NCBI GenBank assembly: GCA_035235625.1
Contig: CP141142.1
Coordinates: 14,600,995 to 14,664,994 of the forward strand
Source: Saururus chinensis
Taxonomy: Eukaryota; Streptophyta; Magnoliopsida; Piperales; Saururaceae
Direction of reading: 5' to 3'
Length of the DNA: 64,000 nucleotides
Shown here: in pieces, positions 24,310-37,376 of the stretch
Layout: each line of letters opens with the position of its first letter
Position numbering within the stretch: position 1 is the first letter of the stretch
Position numbers and translations under genes: made by a program
Notes under the pieces: model-generated
Databases searched by the model: none
What the model was told of the DNA's origin: nothing
The model's input: only the letters and a program-made list of their open reading frames with translations

Positions 24310-25400
24310 GTCAAGACGTTACAATTTTTGGGAGACAAAGATGGTTGATATATTGTGTGTGTATATTTTGTTACATATCGAATATGTATAGGAAGTTTTT
24401 GCATGTACATGACAAGACCACATACAAAGTCATACTAGTATAATACTCTAGACCTTTATTTTGTATTAGGAATATTTGTAACATGATCATGGCCTCAACA
24501 TTTTGTGACAAGTTAGATGGCTACTTGGTTGTTTTGTGGACATATTTATTGTTGTCAAGACCTGATGGTTTTTGGGTTTGCTAGACCAGTTTAATCGAAG
24601 GTTGCAGTCATGAAGGGCACATTTATCTAGGTACAAAATTCAGAACACACCTTATCTTTGCCATACGTGTTCTGCAAATTATTTTCACTAGAGAGACCCT
24701 TTCGACAATAAACCTCTTGCTCCCCATTACAACAAGTCATTTTAATCCCTTCCACCTCTGTTCATATGCGTGGTGCAAATGAATACAATTACAAAAGAAG
24801 ATAAAGCATGTTCTTATGCTTTCAGCACAAGATCGTCCCCAAAATTCATAGCAGATTAGCCATAAAAAATCTTTCACTACTCAACTTTCTTAAATGGTGC
24901 ACAAGAAAATTTTGAACCAAAGAAAAACAATGAGGAACAATAAGATAAATAATGTTGGAATAAGAACAAGAAGTCAAATCTATCGTACTATCAAATATTT
25001 CAAGCCATCAAATACCACTAGCCAATATCATCAAGCATTTTACTCGTAATTAGACCAACACCTTTCAAAACTTGAAGCTACATTCGCATCAAATTTCTAG
25101 GATCATTCACCCACATGGAAAATGCTCACATTCACCATTCAAATTAAAAATATGCTCAACACCAATAGTCACACACACATCCATGTCAAATAGTCAAGGA
25201 CCAACACCATAGATAACTGCATTTATGGCACAATGTCCGTAGCTATTACATTCACATTTGGTTCATGTCTACATAACAAAAGCTAATGTTTTATAAAAGT
25301 AAGCCACTTGTAATCACAATATCTGAAATTCATATGGAATATTGCATAATTTGGCATGCAACCCTATGCCTCATGGTGCGCATGTCCTACCCGGTAAAGT
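24310..25400. other. No gene recognised
   Basis: AT-rich spacer between the palindrome cluster and the 3' end of the Ulp1-like gene. No long frame, repeat array or family signature was seen. Confidence 0.5.
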
Positions 25401-25404
25401 TAAA

Positions 25405-28400
25405 TCAGTACCCATGTGACAAGTACCACATATAAATGCATAGGCAGACACAATAATCATTGTTATTGATTTGTTGTGGGTGTCTGGTTATCTCTCTCAT
25501 TGAGAGACGCAAGGTAGTAGCTGCTTCATATCCCAATTTCAACAGAACTAGGGGCAAAACATGCCTAGTATGGCCAAATTCTTGTAGTACCACTCTATCT
25601 TAGCTCTAGAGTAAGAAGGGCCAATTATGTATATGACATCCTTCTTCAAGTCAAGCAAAATAAGAGTCCAGTGGTTGCCGTTTACATGGAGTGAGTAGTG
25701 GTGGATGTCATATTCCCGTAAGTCTTTTTCATATACCTTCAACAACTTCATAATGCTTGTGGGAACCTCTAGCCATGCTTCTGCAATGGCGGCCCTAGAG
25801 ACATTGGCTTTCTTTTCCTTCATTGATGCGTACAAGTTGAGGAGCAGAGCATCCATCCGCATGAGCTCCTGTCGAATATAATCAGACAATAGTCAACTAG
25901 TTGCTAGACGTCAGTTAAGTTTAAATGAAAAAAATAGCCTTACCATAAAATGGACAAGATGGAAGGCTTGCTTTGTAGCTGGGGTAGCAAGTGTCTTCTT
26001 CTGCAATGTCATCACATATGCATCAATATGCTATACCATGGTAATCGAACATCGAAAGAGTAGAGTATTCAATATCAATAACAATTGAATTGCTTTAATG
26101 AAGTACAACACAATTAACTAATAATACAACTCAAAGTCACACATAAATTGTCCCAAAGCCACCTATGAGAATGGATAATGGACTGTATAAACTCTGTTGT
26201 CAGCTGGATTCCACCAATTGTTGGGCATTTGATGTCCCAAGAAATTATGAATGCCATGAATGTGAACAAAAATGATGATAAATGAAATTAATCAATCTGA
26301 AAGTAAGTTTTAGTCAAACCTAAAACTACAAAATGCACTCTCTCAAATTTCCATCGCTTCCGGAGGCTTTTTCGAAGGATTTTGTCTTCTTCCTCCGTTA
26401 GGGCATGGGGTTTAGGGCTTGTCAACTCCAGCAATGCTATCTCTGAGAGTACAATGAGCCCACATAGGTGGGATGGCAGTGAATCTCCTCCATTTTCAAT
26501 CTAATCCAGGATTTGGTTGGCCATTTGAAGATCATCTTGTCCATCTTCTTCTCCATCGCAAAGCATATCATTGCCATTTAAGGGGTCTCTAGATGTATCC
26601 TTCCCTTGAATATCACTTGGTCCCTTCACAATTCTCCTTTTGTTTCTCCATGGAGCTGTATAGGGGGTCCTTATATATTTGTTGGCGGTCCTCTTCCTAG
26701 CCTAGACATTGGGGGGCACCACCTCTAGGACTATTGGTGCATCACTTCCAATGTCGACCCCTACCTCCCCAACATCCATAGAAGTTGCATCCTCTTCAAG
26801 GTGAACTTCCTTTGTGACGATTGCCTACGTCGACATGCATGTATTAGTAGAAGGTTAAATAAAAATATTACAAAATTAGAACAATGTGTGACAATTAATA
26901 TTGCAAGGTCTGAAGCATGTCAATTTTAATTGTATAATATAGGGCAAGACATATGTGTCCCTGATATAATCAAACCTTTTATACACTAACATGTCGGTAA
27001 GATTCTTTGAAGGCGTATTGTTGGGCTTCATCTTCATCAACACATGCATATCCCGCATCCATCCCTTCCTAGTCAAATGTAATTAATGCAAATATTAGTA
27101 TGATTATCGTGGAATGACATAAACAATGAAACTTAACATTAGTAAGAAGTCATATTTATTATTATATTGTATCTAACCTCAAATGGGTTTGCAGACCTCC
27201 CATTCCTGGACAACAAAACTGAAACATCTTGTGATAATTTGTCGGCTTTGACCTCCAAAAGGTCGATTGCAGCCACCTTTAGCTAAATGAGATGAAGTGT
27301 GCCAACAAGCTTGACTAATGTGTCTTTCATCCATTGAAGTTGGCTCTACATACTTTCTCCCATTGCAGCATATGGGTGGCCACATCCCTCACCCAGTTCC
27401 TCATCAACGAAAGAAACAATTGTTACAAGAGCTTTAGGTGGCTCCTCCTCCATATCTACATCTTCCTCTTCCTCTGCCCCTTGTAGGGAACCACCAAGGG
27501 GTAGCTCAGATTTATCAAAATTTCTCCGGTCCCCAAAAGGAAAACTCTTCAACCCTTTGGCTAATTGCTCAATCTCATCATTAGACTCAACTTGGGTCAA
27601 CTCCAAGTACCTATACCCCAAAACCTAAAAGCCAATATGATTTCAATATAAGTTAGCAAATATGTGGGTAGAAAATTTGAAGTCATAGTAAGATGACAAA
27701 TTACAATATATTACCTTCTCCCCCCTAAAAATAGCTTGGTCAATTGCATCATAACTGGGCTTCTATAGTTAGCCCAATTCAGCAATCGTGGACATACATC
27801 TTGTACTTGTTGTGCACACAAGTCTCCGAGTAGAGGAATCCTTTCCATAGCCAAAACCTGCATGTTCAAATCATTAAATATGTGTCATATTCTCATAGTC
27901 AGCATATTACATTAAATCCTTAATCAAACTACTCAAAAAACATACCAACAGTGTCAGTACAAATCTATGCACAATGTAAGTGGTTTTGGTTAGGGTCTTG
28001 CTTATAGCCTCTAAGCTGTGGAGGGTGTCCCAATATGCAATGTTACCCCAAGGGTAGGAATTGAACTCCTCCACATCATCAGCCAACAAAAAAACCGCCA
28101 GTCCACCTTATGCTCCCACCCTCTACCCACAATGAAAGATGCCAAAACCAATACGAGGGCCAACTTCACCGTGTCATCATCACTTTTCTTGATGATGATC
28201 GTTTGGTAAATCTGCTACTTTGTTATGTGGAGCTTGTCCTTACCGAACACCCTACAAACTAGAAAATCCTTTCTCAACACTTTCTTCACTGTTGGGAGGG
28301 GTGGGAGCACATCTGCCATATGCAGACCGACGACTTGGGCAAATTCTATGCAAGACAAATTCATAGAATAGGCTTCCATCACCTTAAACCTATACTCACC

Positions 28401-28460
28401 CTCATGGATTTTAATTATGAGGTATGAGGCTTAAAGGGGGAACATGAACTTCTTCATGTC
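25405..28460 (-). pseudogene. DUF1985 / Ulp1 (C48)-like protease gene carried by the giant element
   Basis: Minus-strand blocks in gene order: about 28390-27907, DUF1985-like (SCIEFAQVVGLHMADVLP, then KSDDDTVKLALVLASF, then FNSYPWGNIAYWDTL); 27621-27346, acidic spacer (EEEEDVDMEEEPP); 27300-27179; about 26700-26340, basic then acidic spacer; about 26230-26160 (WNPADNRVYTVHYPF); 25889-25548, start of the C48 peptidase (HYSLHVNGNHWTLILLDLKK); and 25500-25430 in another frame (RHPQQINNNDYCVCLCIYM). The family's catalytic His is visible in NHWTL. The usual Asp of the following strand is Gly (IIGPSY). The Cys region reads NNNDYCVCLC instead of DCG. At least one in-frame stop and two frameshifts are present. 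Such DUF1985-Ulp1 fusions travel in plant Mutator-like elements; this copy looks inactive. Confidence 0.7.
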
Positions 28461-28700
28461 CAACTGAAGGTATTTGCCCAAACATGAACATTCAAATAGT
28501 TTTGCCTGGCATCTGTGCTTATTGAAATATTATTGAAGCCGCCTTATATAAGCATATGTTTATTTCGATTGAGTGTTGCCCTGATGGGCTCTACCCTTAT
28601 CCGCTTCCACTGTCTTGAAGTTCACATTTGACTAACTTGGTACCTTGACCCAACAATATTTGACAATTTCACATTGCAAAAGGGTTAAAATTTATAATAA
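28461..28700. other. Spacer between the Ulp1-like gene and the right repeat arm
   Basis: Probable 5' part of the Ulp1-like gene. The first exon could not be fixed because no clear ATG-led frame fits. Confidence 0.35.
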
Positions 28701-31700
28701 ACATATATGCAAATATACATAACACCCTACATTATTTATGTAACTAGCACTTAATTAGCATTACACAAACACAATTTGTAGTAAATCAAAGGCATGCACA
28801 CTACGCACCACACACAAAAGATAATTTTGACAATATAACTTATATTCACTCTTATTTAACTACCCATATCTAAACCTAACTTGATCAAATCTAATTACTA
28901 CAAGATGTACTTTTAGCTAAAAAAAGACTCCTTACATCTATCATTCAAAAGTTAGGCCCTATTAAACTTTGTATTAACAATATAAACTAGTGCATATAGT
29001 CCCTACTTTCGAGAAATCAGATCACATCATTCAAATCATGAGTAAAACTAATGAGCTATATTCTTCTTACTAAGCCTAACAACAAAATAGATATAATCAA
29101 CTAATTACTTTGCATATATTATTATCTATTAAAAGCATATGCATGAAGTACCAAAAACACAAGATAAGTTTAACAATATCACTTAAATACACTCTTATTT
29201 ATGTACCCATATATACACCTAACTAGATCAAATCTATTCGCCACACAATGTACTTTCAATAAGAAATCCTCCTTACAACTACCAGTCAACCATTAGGCCC
29301 TATTAGTTAACTTTGTCTAAACTATATAAACTTCGTTATATGGTCTCCCCCATAGAATTAATCATATCACATATATTAGAGCATAGGTAAAACTAAAAGA
29401 ATGAGCTATATTATTCTTCCTTAGCCTACCACTCAGTGAATTACTTTGCATCTTCTATAATATATCTAAGGCATGTTTGCAAACTAAGGACAAAACACAC
29501 AAGAAATATTTCATAAAAGAACTTACATACACGCATCTTTATCTACCCATATATATACCTAACAAGATCAAATCTAAAAACTTGCCAGTGTACTTTGAAA
29601 AAAAAAACCCTCTTAACATCTACAAGTCAATAATTGACCCTATCAGTGAACATTGGTTAAACCATATATATGGTCTCCCCCTTGGTGTTAATTATATCAC
29701 ATATATGAGAGCATGGGTAAAACTAAACTAATGAGGTAAATTACTCTTAGCCTACCAACAAAAATTACATACTCAGTGAATTACTTTGCATCTTGTATAA
29801 TCTATCTAAGGCATGCATGCAAACTAATCACAAAATGCACAAGATATGTTTCATAAGAAAAGATACATACACGCATCTTTATATACCCATATATATATAT
29901 ATATATAACTAGATTAAATCTAAAGACCAGCCAATGTACTTTGAAAAAAAATCCCTCCTAACATCTACCAGTCAACAACTAGGCCCTAACAGTTAACTTT
30001 AGCTAACCATATAAACTTGGTTATATGGTCTCCCCTTTAGTATTAATTAGATCACATATATGAGAGCATGGGTAAAACTAAACTAATGAGCTATATTATT
30101 CTTACTTTGCCTACCAACAAAAAATACATACTCAGTGAATTACTTTGTATCTTTTATAATCTATCTATGGCATGCATGCAAACTAAGTGCAAAACATACA
30201 AGATATTTTCAGAAAAGAAATTTCATACACAAATATTTTTCTACTCATATATATGCCTAACTAGGTCAAATCTAAAGACCATCCAATGTACTTTGAAAAA
30301 AAACCCTCCTAACGTTCTACTAGTTAACAGTTAGGCCCTATCAATTAACTTCGACTAAACCATATAAACTTGGTTATATGGTCCCCCTTTGGTATTAATC
30401 ATATCAAATATATCAAAGTGTAGGTAAAACTAAACTAATTAGTTATATTATTCTTACTTAACCTACCAAAAAAACTTACATAGTGAATTACTTTGCATCT
30501 TTTATAATCTAAACATGTATGCAAACTAGGCACAAAGCACACAAGATATGTTTAATAAAATAACTCACATACATGCATCTTTATCTACTCATATATATAC
30601 CTAACTAGATCAAATCTAAAGAGCAGCTAATGTACTTACATACATGCAACTTTTTCTACCTAATTATATACCTAACTTGATCAAACCTATTGACCACACA
30701 ATGCACTATGCAAAAAAATTCCTCCTTGCATATGCGAGTGAATTGTTAGACCCTATCCATTACAGTAGGGTATATTGTCTCCTCCTTGATATAAGATCAC
30801 ATCCTTCAATACATGGGCAAAAATCATTTAGGCGACTCACATGACGTTGCATATTCACATTCCATTTTAAGATATACACACCAAACCTTACTTCAACTAA
30901 TCAATACTTAAATCAAACTTAGCTTACGACATCAAATTAACCAATTATAGCAATTTGTACTTCCAATTTACAAACATATTATGACATTGCTCATTTCTAT
31001 TCCATGAAATCAATTACGCATTTCATCACACCAAACCAAAAAATTTCAGACCAAATCAACTACACAACTAGTGATGTAGGATCTTACCTTGCCATTTATA
31101 TCTACGGTTGATGAGATGCTTTGACTTAACAATGTGACCAGAAGTGGGGGGAGATTGCATCAGATGAGAGTGTTGGATCATCGTTTAGAATGTATACAGA
31201 GTACAAGGAAGAGAGGTAAGGGGGCGAGGGAGGGTAGAGGGCAAGGAGTTGCAAAGAGTGAAGGACCAAAACAAAAATCAGGAAGAGGGCGGCGGGAGAT
31301 AGGTTGATAGGCGAGTGAGGGAAGAGGGGAAGGGAGGGTCGTAGTCAATGCATGCCGAAAGAGGGAAGAGGGCGGCGTGTGAGAGGACTAACGGGTGAGG
31401 GAGGGAAGAGTGGGAGGGAGGGCTGACACTGACAACGAAGGGGGGTATAGGCTAGGGCAGACGGCGAGTGTGGGAAGAGGGGGAGGGAGCGAAGACGCCA
31501 ACAGGAGAAGCAATGTTGGAGGGGGAGATGGTAGCCAGAAGAGATGTCGCCAAACGGGAATAGATTGCCAGAGGAGATATCGTTGTAGGGGAGAGAGAAG
31601 GTAGGATGGACGAGACATAAGGAGGGAAAATGGGTAAATTTATCGTTCTACACTTGTGTGCCTTCTTTTCATATACACTAAGGGCATTTTGGGCAATTCT

Positions 31701-31803
31701 TGCCACGTGTGGACAACTCGAACATGCCCAAGTCTAATTATGTAAATTCATCTTTCCTAGCCTAAATTTGTATTTCAGCCAAATGTCAAGTCTACATTTC
31801 ACC
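28700..31803 (-). repeat. Right terminal inverted repeat with ~345-bp tandem units
   Basis: Reverse complement of the left arm. The marker 'gcatgcatgcaaacta' or variants occurs at about 28788, 29128, 29470, 29811, 30168 and 30510, so about six units with a ~345-bp period. From about 31060 the array passes into the outer part, with 'gtaggatcttaccttgccat', a purine-rich GC-richer stretch (31190-31620) and the terminal ~120 bp. Short open frames here are repeat artefacts. A (TA)n run lies at about 29889-29907. Confidence 0.85.
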
Positions 31804-31854
31804 CAAGATTGTCCAAGTACAGGATTGCACTTTCAAAATCAATAGCATTCATCT
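31804..31854 (+). pseudogene. Terpene synthase copy 1, displaced end of exon 4
   Basis: 'ggattgcactttcaaaatca' and 'atagcattcatct' match TPS copy 2 at about 49928-49960 ('gggttgcactttccaaaaca', 'atagcgttcatct'), coding [10 protein letters not shown]. It follows the right end of the giant element directly, so it was contiguous with 13620-13724 before insertion. Similarity stops at 31854, just before the DDxxD codons, where an unrelated repeat begins. No later exons of this copy were found in the window. Confidence 0.85.
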
Positions 31855-32380
31855 AAAATTGCTAGATAAGAGAAAGCCAGTTATAAATATAAAATTTCTA
31901 GATAGCATGATCATGTAGCTCCAATGAAATTGTAATTTAAAGAACCCAGAATTGTCGGATAGTATGATCATGTTGCCCGTGTTATATAGCTCTATTTGGG
32001 ATAGTTCCCAAACTCCATAACAGAAATGACAAAACAATAGCATCTAACACACCATACAATAACAACCACGACAAAAAATATAGCATCTAATAAGTTAATG
32101 ATTTAATCCTCTCAATAAATCCAGTTCAAAATTTTAAAAATATTGTCCTGTGAAAGCCAATTATGAATATTAAATTGTAGGACAACATGAACATGTTCCC
32201 CCAGCAAAAGCCAGTTATGAATATGAAATCGCAGGACAACATGATAATGCTGCCCCAGTGATAATATGTGATTTAAACAACCAAGAATTGTCGGACAACA
32301 TGATCATGCTACCCTTCTTATATTGCTCTATTTGGGATAAATCTCAAACCCAAGAGTAGAAACAAAAAAACAATATCATC
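31855..32380. repeat. Short dispersed repeat, several units
   Basis: 'agccagttatgaatat' and 'ggacaacatgatcatgct' with variants recur at about 31875-31990, 32150-32215 and 32210-32330. 'ttgctctatttgggata' and its variant end two of the units. There is no coding signal. This block replaces the missing part of TPS exon 4 onward. Confidence 0.6.
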
Positions 32381-33872
32381 TAAAACACCATAAAATGAGA
32401 ACCATGGCAAAAAATATATAATATTGCATGACAAGCATTTCCTGCAATTATCATGAGAAAACTACAACAGAAACAAACCAACATATTCAGCAAAAAATAA
32501 AGGCGATTCAAAATCACCAGATATGAAAACATTCCCCAAAAGCAAAAGAGAAAGACAGAGTGACATGAAAACAACAGAATCATTTTGAATGAAAATATTT
32601 AAAAACAACAGTGGCATACATAAACTTTTTCTTTAAGTAAAGGAGAAAGATCTCTCCATTTCAATGGAGTAATGGAAGAAATGCGCAAAAAAGTCTGTGG
32701 CATACTTGGTAGATTATGGATAGCAACGGGAGATCACCTTAGAAGGAACAAGTTATGAAGAAATAGGTTCTAAAGAAACAAAGAATGGATTATAGGGCAA
32801 CGACTACCAAGCAACTGTTGAAAAATGGTAGTGGAATGGGGAGAGAAATACACTGAAGGAAAGATAGGAGAATCGCCTGAGTATGGAAGAGAGAATTGCT
32901 AAAGGACAGAGTAGAGAATTGCCAGAGGATAGAGGAGAAAATCATTGGATGATGGAGGAGAAAATTGTCTAACAATGGAGGACTAAATTGCTACAGGAAG
33001 GAGGTGAAAACGTCACAGGTTTGATTCAAATTCATCACAGGATGAAAGTGGCAAGGCTTTATGAAGGGTGGGTATTTTTGTCATTTTTTAACCACAACTG
33101 CCATCAACGACGCTTTATGATAATTATAGTGGTTGTTGTAGGTTTATGGAATTAGTTAATTTTCTTTGTCTTTATATGTCAATGCTCCTATCATTTATAG
33201 AGGATGTACTCAAGTATGTTCCATGTTTGGGGCATTTAAAATAGTTAAATGGTCATTGAGTTGACCCTCTCTATGTCCATTTCCATCTTTAATGCTCTTG
33301 GATTTGGCATGTGAAACCATGAATAAATCATAGCCGTTGTTTTAAAACTCGGTCTAGCACATGATCCAGATTGGTGGCCAGGTTGGTTCAACTAAGGGTC
33401 AACCTGAGTGACTATGGAGGGCTTTATTCAATTTTCTTTGGAATGGAACCATGTCCCCATAAATATGTGTGAAAGATCCAAAGGGTATGTGCAATTCCAT
33501 CACTTTAAATGGACCTGAAATCCTCATGCCATTAATCCTTGAATCCATTGCTTAGAATCCAAATCCAAGCCCTCCCTTCTGGCCTAAAAAGTTCATCACG
33601 ATATGAGACAATGAGGCTGGCCCAACCTTCCAGAATTCTATTCCCCGACAATCTAGGACTATCAGACGTTCAGAGAACTTGCTGGTGGGTTCCCCTCTTC
33701 CACCCTTCCATAATTCTTTCCCCAACAATCTGTGACTATTAGATGATCAAAGAACTTGGCAATGGGTTCCCCTCTTCCAGCTTATTCCTTCATCTTTCTC
33801 TCCTCCTAGTGGCTCCTACGATGATGACCGACCCTATTCCGCCTTCCCCTCCCTCTCATCCCCAATGGCTCG
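32381..33872. other. No gene recognised
   Basis: 32780-33060 has a loose repeat of 'gagagaattgc' and 'gaggagaaaat' words. 33540-33800 has two imperfect copies of a ~95-bp unit ('ttggcaatgggttcccctct' and its variant at about 33680). 33330-33420 resembles a transposon end but I could not pair it. No protein family was seen. Confidence 0.4.
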
Positions 33873-36204
33873 TGTAATGCCCCATTTTTTTTATTACATC
33901 AATCAGAGAGGTGATGCACTAAAATAATGTTCAATTAAATGTTCTCACATTTCGAATTGCAATTCTATTTTGTGTTAATTCATTACTTGTTTGGGCTATT
34001 TATGTTTTGAATAGGTTAGTTAAACTTTAATTGAGTTTACATGTCTAAACAGGCTTCAACAGGATCCAACTGGAAGAGGAAGTGAAGCCCAACTACCCAA
34101 AGCTATTTAAAAGTCAAGAATGGGCTCCTAATAGTCTAAACATGCATGGAATGGTTGAACACAACCTTGTGGACCCATTAGATTTATGATTTGCAACAAG
34201 AGAACTAAATTTGGGAAGAAGCTGATTTGGACAAATTGACACAACCTTAGTATTTTAATCATATCTTCTTATGTGTACTTTGGATTGATACAATTCTGGT
34301 GGCATTAGGAAGAAGACTTCCATGGTTACAATCTCTATTTCAGGAACAAATTTATAATTCTGAATCTATATGGGTCAAATCAGGCATGAAAACGAACAGT
34401 TAGTAAACTAACCCGAGGCCAGCACATGGAGAATCTTTTCATTGGTTGTGATTGATATACATAAGGAAAGACAATGAGGATGATTGGATAAATAAATGAA
34501 GATTAAAATATACTTATTTGCTAAATAAATTATTAATTTATTTGATTGATTTATAATCTAATCTTTGCCAAAGAATCAACCAATCATGCAATTAATTAGA
34601 ATATAATCTAGAGATATGATTGGACTTTCCTTTTTGTAGAAACCCCTTCTGCTTCTATACATAGAAGGGTGAACGTAATAGAAACATAATTCCCTCTTCT
34701 TTGGAGCTCTCTTTTCCTATTTTTCTTCTCTTCTTTTGTATTTTTATTTTTAGTTTTATTGTAATGGAAGCTCTCAAGCTAAGGCTAAAGGTGATTTGTA
34801 ATAATTTAATGAAGTTCTATTCATGTTTCATCAATGGTTTCAAGTAAGTATTGGTTATTTGAAGTGATATTTATTTAATAACGTTCTTCTTCTTGTTTTT
34901 TTGTGATTTGGATACATAAGATGCTTGAAGGCTCTTTTTTTTTATCTTTTGTGATTTGGATACATAAAACTCTTAAAGAAACAACTGTGTTTATCCTTCA
35001 TCTATCCAAAACATTTTTTATCTTTATTTTTAATTTTAATGTTCATATCTTCTGATTAGATAGAATCTTCATTCGATTCTAATTGAGATAACATGACACA
35101 TGAAGAACATCATTACATGTTACAATGACCCTTAATACCTTAGTATTTTCTCATCTTGATTTATTTAACTCTTTATTCCTTGAATACTCATCTACTCTTT
35201 CTTTCTTAGTTTTTCTTTCCTCTATTTTTTCATAACCATTTTCTTTGTTACACAAGGCTTTCCCTGTGGATCGACCTTGTCTATTACAATTGACAAGTAA
35301 AACAAATCTGAATTTGACTTCTTCATAGTCTTGTTTTAAACATAACAACAAGAGGTTAGCGGTAATCATGTTTTTTTGGATATGATTTAGGGGGTTTAAG
35401 TGATAAAAACCCCAAATATAGTTATAACTCGATGTAACGAGTGTAACGAATCAAAGAACATGCAAAACAAAGGTTAGGTGCAAAAGTTAAGACCTTGGAA
35501 GCATGCCACTTATGTAGGACCTGAATAAAAAGTGCAGGATAAACAACCCATGTGGGGTCTAGTTTCGAAGGGCTTGTCGATATGAGTCCATTGACACCAA
35601 AAATTCACAATTCTGACTTTTGGTGAAGAAGTTATCACATTTTGAAGTTGGATTACTATTTGATTTAAATAAAATAAAATACTTTCAAAAAGATAAAATA
35701 GATGACATCAGCGTTGACACCATCATTTGGCATAAGCCGTGTTAGATTGCGCTAGGAGACACACTTAGCACGAGGGGCCCACACGATCCGGGTCATCACC
35801 ATGAGACAAGCAAGATGAGGCCCACTCGTCAGGTCTGGGTCTCATCGATGCTTGTCGTGCGTCCATACAATAGATGATAGGGTGAGCCATGCAATGGAAT
35901 TGTGTGTAGTGTGCATCATGCATGTGCCTGCACGCGCAGCCCACCACATAGGTGCTACTCATGGTATTGTTTGCACGTGTGCATCCTAAAACTACATGCA
36001 GTAGTTTCTCCTATAAATAGGAAACCCATAAAGGTTTCTGGAGGAGAGTTTTTCTAGCCATTCTAAGTTTGATTTCGCATATTAAAGAGGCGTTCTTACC
36101 TAATTTGAGTGTGTTTTACACAATGGAAATGTCCATTCTTAGAGTTGTAGACTCTAGAGGGGAAAATGTCTGATGCCCTTAGAACCAAAGAAAGAAAAAA
36201 ATGG

Positions 36205-36690
36205 TTTGGAGTGAGGGGGGGCTTCCTCCTCTATTGTTGAGCTGCAACGGGAGAAGTAGCATGGAGTAAGGGGAGGCTCTGTCCTTTGCCAATGGGCCTC
36301 AAAGTAAGAGAAATGTCTCCAGGTAAGGGGAGGTTCTATCTGCTGCTTATGGGTGCAGAAAGAGAGAAGTGACTCCAGGTAAGGAAAGATTCTTCTGCTG
36401 CCTTTGGTCTCATAGGGAAAGAAACATTCCTAGTAATTAGGGGAGGTTCTACCCGTAGCCTATGAGTGCTTAGAGTGAAAAGCCTCTCTTAGAAAGGGGA
36501 GGTTCTATTTAGTGCCTTCGGGTGTGTAGTTAGAGATATGCCTGGGGTAAAGGGAGGTTCTATCTGCCACTTACAGGTGAGGAAAGATAGAAGCGTCATC
36601 AGGAAATGGGAGATTTTATGTTCAACTTTCAGGTGCAATGGGAGAAGCATCCAGAGTTAGAGGAGGCTATGCCTGCCGTCTCTGGACTTA
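36205..36690 (+). repeat. Tandem repeat, about 58-bp unit, eight copies
   Basis: Each unit contains 'aaggggaggttctat' or a variant followed by 'tgcc' and 'gggtg' words. Copies are seen at about 36265, 36318, 36376, 36440, 36495, 36550, 36605 and 36660. It lies inside the putative solo LTR. Confidence 0.7.
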
Positions 36691-36789
36691 AAGGAAAATG
36701 TAGTAAAAAATGCCGCTACTTTCAAAAATCTCAAGGGAGTAAGTTTTTTTGACATTCTTATTTTAATAAATATTTAAATGAACGTATAT

Positions 36790-36990
36790 GCATCCTAAGT
36801 AGATGGTTAATAAATTATATGCTTTGCTATGATTTGATGTATTTTGATATGCTCTGCTTTGCTATGATATGTTTCGATTTGTTTTGGTCTGTTATGATCT
36901 ACTTTGCTTTGATTTAATATGTTCTAATATAATCTGATCTACTCTAATATGTTTTTCCATGCTCCACTCTATTGTAGAGAGAGATGTCTG
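36790..36990 (+). repeat. Degenerate TNTGATNTG-rich simple repeat
   Basis: A run of 'tttgctatgatatg', 'ttgatatgctctg' and 'ctttgatttaatatg' words of about 10-12 bp. Low complexity, no frame. Confidence 0.6.
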
Positions 36991-37376
36991 GCTCTAATGA
37001 TTTCCGTTTGACTAAATGATTTATTCGGATATAAGTATTATAAATATATGATTTCTTATGCCTGATGCATGTAATAGCTGTAATAGCCGTTAGACAAAAC
37101 TACATACGGATCATATTATATTGGAATAACAATGTAGGTGTTATCCAATATGTATGTAGGCAACCAACAATGACAAAGTTGTCCTAATCTAAATTAGCAA
37201 TGAAAATAAGTTTGTTCTGGCCTATGCGCGACGAAGCATTGAAGCTTCGTAGTGCATAGAGGAAAGTTATAGCTCTCACACAAAGATGTTGCTCCTGGTT
37301 TATTTTAAAACTAATTTACTCCGAATTTGTTTTTCGAACCCCTGGTCCGGGTTAGATCTCAGCCTAGGGTGTTACA

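Larger units (their letters stand above)
13725..31803. mobile_element. Giant Mutator-like element inserted in a terpene synthase exon
   Basis: The outermost ~120 bp at the two ends are inverted copies. Left 13729-13830 contains 'caaaatacaaatttaggtta' and 'aattagacttaggcacgtt'; the reverse complement of 31690-31803 contains 'gaaatacaaatttaggcta' and 'aattagacttgggcatgtt'. The inverted arms run inward for 2.6-3.1 kb. The interior carries a DUF1985/Ulp1-like gene (25405-28460, minus), a cargo known from Mutator-like elements. No transposase is visible, so this copy is non-autonomous. Flanks are the two halves of TPS exon 4. The flanking bases (13716-13724 and 31804-31812) agree only loosely, so the target duplication is not resolved. 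6.8 kb of its ~18.1 kb is a later Gypsy insertion. Confidence 0.8.
33873..37376 (+). mobile_element. Putative solo LTR, about 3.5 kb
   Basis: Starts TGTAATGCCCC and ends GGGTGTTACA, classic LTR termini, without any pol domain inside. The flanking 5-mers (gctcg and agtca) match poorly, so the target duplication is unproven. 35560-35610 ('tttcgaagggcttgtcgata', 'gagtccattgacacca') closely matches 60760-60795 in the LTR near the window end, so the two belong to related families. CT-rich, GC-richer flanks lie on both sides. Confidence 0.6.

Noticed and set aside
13716..31812. 9-bp target duplication of the giant element
   Set aside because: Candidate flanks tgaattttt and aagattgtc agree at only about four of nine positions, so I do not claim it.
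35765..35962. Cys/His-rich minus frame
   Set aside because: Located inside the putative solo LTR; Cys and His spacing fits no finger I know.
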